A DNA stretch of 7,920 nt from Nitrospirota bacterium (GTDB lineage Bacteria; Nitrospirota; Leptospirillia; Leptospirillales; Leptospirillaceae), in NCBI GenBank assembly GCA_021828525.1, contig JAJZGM010000051.1:1-7920 (forward strand), given 5' to 3'. A program made the position numbers and the translations under genes. Below, piece by piece: positions 6,198 to 7,920 of this stretch (the stretch's first letter is position 1; each line of letters begins with the position of its first letter). The notes under the pieces were generated by a model. That model worked only from the letters and a program-made list of their open reading frames with translations. It was not told the DNA's origin and made no database searches.

Positions 6198-6218
6198 GAG
6201 GATGGTTTTCCCATCCTC
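6198..6218 (+). terminator. Possible weak terminator hairpin after the peptidase gene
   Basis: GAGGATGG (6198-6205) pairs perfectly with CCATCCTC (6211-6218) around a 5-base loop, starting 14 bases after the stop codon. What follows (CCTTCTGGTTAAAATC) is only mildly T-rich, so this is not a classical strong intrinsic terminator. Partial termination or mRNA 3'-end stabilisation are both possible. Confidence 0.45.
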
Positions 6219-6246
6219 CCTTCTGGTTAAAATCGATTCTTTGTTC

Positions 6247-6252
6247 TAGAAT
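6247..6252 (+). promoter_or_regulatory. Tentative -10 element before the histidine kinase gene
   Basis: TAGAAT matches TATAAT at five of six positions and lies 76 bases before the kinase start. There is no good -35 hexamer at the proper distance, so promoter activity is uncertain; the kinase may rely partly on readthrough from the peptidase gene. Confidence 0.25.
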
Positions 6253-6265
6253 GCCCCTGATGCCC

Positions 6266-6290
6266 ATGTTGCTCCCTTGGGAGCCAACAT
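6266..6290 (+). other. Inverted repeat in the kinase leader
   Basis: ATGTTGCTCC (6266-6275) pairs with GGAG-C-CAACAT (6280-6290): ten base pairs with one bulged C and the 4-base loop CTTG. It lies 38 bases before the kinase start codon. It could be an operator near the tentative -10 element, or an RNA hairpin in the leader. No T-run follows it. Confidence 0.4.
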
Positions 6291-6328
6291 CTCGACTGAC
6301 ACGACACAGGTGAAGGCAGGGGGCCTGA

Positions 6329-7819
6329 TTGAGCCAACGCACTCGGGGATTTCGCCTTCGAGCCAAGATTTTTCTTTTTTCGGCCGTTCTTCTGGGGATC
6401 ATCCTCTCTTCGAACCTTTATGCCATTACAAGTCTTTATGCCCTTCACAGGATCTTTCTCGAGATCAAGAACCAGTCAGTCTCCGGACTTCTTATGATTT
6501 CACAGATCCAGAACAGGGTGGGGATCATCCTGGCAGAGGACAAGCGCTACATCCTCTTCGCCCCTCTTCCTCCCGAATCACCATCCCCTGTTGAAAGCGA
6601 ACTTCCCCTCCTCATGGCCCTTCTGAAAACCCTGCCCCACCCCGATAACGCCACTGCCAATCTCGTCCATGGAACACAGGCGGCAGCCTCCGGACTCATT
6701 GATTCCATCGGCAAAGAAAAGGATGCCCTCAAAAATGGCAACAGGACGCTGGCCATCGCCATCAGCCGGGGGTCAACCGGCCCGCTCCTCATTTACATGG
6801 CAGGGCTTCTGCGTGACCTCAAGGAAGGCTATCAGAGAACCCTCGAGCGCAGGATTGCGGAAACGACGGCCCGGGAGGAACAGATGACGACCGTCAGCAT
6901 CGAGATGACTGCCATAGGATCCTTGCTTGTCCTCCTGCTCCTTGTCTCCTTTTCGCGGATGGTCCTCGTACCGATCAATGCATTGATCGCCGGAACCCGG
7001 CGCATCTCCCAGGGAGCCTTTCACAATCCTGTGACTCTCTCCAATACCGACGAAATGGGGGATCTCGCCCGGGCTCTCAATGAAATGGCCCACCGGCTGG
7101 GAGAGCTTTCCCGGAAAAAGTCGGAATTTGTCACGGTGGCCTCCCATGAACTCAGAACTCCCCTCACCAGCATCCGTGGCTTCATATCGATGCTCAAGCG
7201 TCAGGCTCTGGGCCCTTTGAACGAAGAACAACAGAAAAGTCTCACGGTTGTTGGTGAGGAGATCGACCACCTCGTCGATCTCGTCAACCAGCTTCTCGAT
7301 CTTGGGCGCATCGAGGCCGGTCAGATGCGCATCGATCTTCATCCCCTTGATCTCAGGAATTTTCTCGACAGGATCGTTGAACGTTATCGGCTGGCCGCCG
7401 AAGGGTCGGGAAGACGTTTCGAGGCCCGGATCGACCCGGAACTCCCTGAAACAATCCGGACCGATGCCAACAAGCTCGCCCAGATTCTGGACAATCTTTT
7501 GGGAAATGCGTTTAAATTTACCCAGGAGAGAGAAGAAATCAGGATTTCCGTGACACGGGAATTGACATCCCTTCGTTTCGAAATCGCCGATACAGGGATC
7601 GGGATCCCGTCGGAAAACCTCCCCTTTCTGTTTGACAAGTTTTACCAGGTGGCCCCTTTTGACATCCGGACAAAGGAGGGGCTAGGCTTGGGCCTTGCCG
7701 TCACAAAAGGGATCGTCGTCACCATGGGAGGGTCGATCGAAATTGCCCAAAATTCACCAAAAGGGACCGTATTCATCGTTTCCCTCCCCCTTTTATTCGA
7801 AGAGGGTGCCCATGCCTAG
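6329..7819 (+). CDS. Membrane sensor histidine kinase (HAMP-HisKA-HATPase_c)
   Basis: Two-component sensor that should autophosphorylate on His and pass the phosphate to a response regulator. The 496-aa protein has a first membrane segment at about 13-33, a largely helical extracytoplasmic part at about 34-190 (possibly a four-helix-bundle sensor; no PAS domain seen), a second membrane segment at about 193-212 and a HAMP linker at about 213-262. The HisKA H-box is VASHELRTPLTSIRGF with His273. The ATPase domain shows an N-box (NLLGNAFKF, Asn393), G1 box DTGIGIP (421-427), F-box FDKFYQ (435-440) and G2 box GLGLGL (451-456). The start is TTG at 6329: a TGA lies directly before it in the same frame, so no longer form exists, and AGGGGG at 6318-6323 serves as ribosome binding site. 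There is no receiver domain and no response regulator gene in the window. The 3' end overlaps the next ORF by 8 bp. Confidence 0.93.
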   Translation: MSQRTRGFRLRAKIFLFSAVLLGIILSSNLYAITSLYALHRIFLEIKNQSVSGLLMISQIQNRVGIILAEDKRYILFAPLPPESPSPVESELPLLMALLKTLPHPDNATANLVHGTQAAASGLIDSIGKEKDALKNGNRTLAIAISRGSTGPLLIYMAGLLRDLKEGYQRTLERRIAETTAREEQMTTVSIEMTAIGSLLVLLLLVSFSRMVLVPINALIAGTRRISQGAFHNPVTLSNTDEMGDLARALNEMAHRLGELSRKKSEFVTVASHELRTPLTSIRGFISMLKRQALGPLNEEQQKSLTVVGEEIDHLVDLVNQLLDLGRIEAGQMRIDLHPLDLRNFLDRIVERYRLAAEGSGRRFEARIDPELPETIRTDANKLAQILDNLLGNAFKFTQEREEIRISVTRELTSLRFEIADTGIGIPSENLPFLFDKFYQVAPFDIRTKEGLGLGLAVTKGIVVTMGGSIEIAQNSPKGTVFIVSLPLLFEEGAHA

Positions 7820-7919
7820 AACCAGACTCAAAACTCTGCTCCGCCTCACTGTTGCATTCCTTATTCTTCCACTGACAGCCTGCCAGTCCTTGCCCCCTGT
7901 CCGGACTCCTCCCTCCTAG
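7812..7919 (+). CDS. Very small predicted lipoprotein (35 aa), possibly a truncated gene
   Basis: Starting inside the kinase stop region, an ATG with AGAGGG 5 bases upstream opens a 35-codon frame ending in TAG at 7917-7919. The N-terminus is a textbook lipoprotein signal: basic start (MPRTRLKTLLR), hydrophobic core (LTVAFLILP) and lipobox L-T-A-C with Cys24. After processing by Lgt and LspA only 12 residues (CQSLPPVRTPPS, proline-rich) would remain. Gln at +2 suggests outer-membrane sorting in Gram-negatives. The 8-bp overlap implies coupled translation with the kinase. Either this is a genuine micro-lipoprotein, or the TAG is a nonsense change or sequencing error in a longer lipoprotein gene continuing past the window. 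I do not recognise a family. Confidence 0.55.
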   Translation: MPRTRLKTLLRLTVAFLILPLTACQSLPPVRTPPS

Positions 7920-7920
7920 A

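Noticed and set aside
1..7920. CRISPR array, tRNA or rRNA gene, insertion sequence, phage or attachment site
   Set aside because: I saw no spaced direct repeats, cloverleaf or rRNA-like sequence, transposase motif or terminal repeats; the window is almost filled by seven recognisable core genes.

Overview
All genes in this window lie on the + strand of what looks like a Gram-negative chromosome with moderately high GC. They form two blocks. The Gram-negative assignment is firm because the window carries dedicated Kdo (lipopolysaccharide core sugar) synthesis genes. A narrower guess, a Nitrospirota-type bacterium such as Leptospirillum or a deltaproteobacterial relative, rests only on gene order and general protein character and is tentative.

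Block 1 (1-5026) is a tightly packed envelope-precursor operon: pyrG (5' end cut off by the window edge), kdsA, kdsD, kdsC, pgsA, plsY. Each junction is a short stop/start overlap: 4 bp ATGA or GTGA at four of them and 7 bp at kdsC/pgsA. The whole run is therefore probably one transcript with coupled translation. The biochemistry fits together. KdsD makes arabinose 5-phosphate, KdsA condenses it with PEP to Kdo-8-phosphate, and KdsC removes the phosphate. PyrG makes CTP, which is needed to activate Kdo (KdsB, not in the window) and to make CDP-diacylglycerol, the substrate of PgsA. PlsY makes the lysophosphatidate that feeds phospholipid synthesis.

The 5027-5247 gap is strikingly AT-rich at its start. 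It holds a convincing sigma-70-type promoter (TTGACA, 16 bp, CATAAT), preceded by a perfect GTGAT-N4-ATCAC palindrome of the CRP type and a second 16-bp dyad. A leader of about 84 nt follows, with a hairpin just before a strong Shine-Dalgarno sequence.

Block 2 (5248-7919) encodes a membrane-anchored M23 zinc metallopeptidase with an intact catalytic set, a 145-bp gap with two hairpins, a sensor histidine kinase (two membrane segments, HAMP, HisKA, HATPase_c) starting with TTG, and an overlapping 35-codon ORF encoding a very small predicted lipoprotein. No response regulator is visible.

Most of the window is ordinary core envelope metabolism. I found no sign of a novel defence, mobile or RNA system. 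The points most worth a second look are the CRP-like promoter architecture, the tiny lipoprotein, and the fusion of Kdo and phospholipid genes into one coupled chain.
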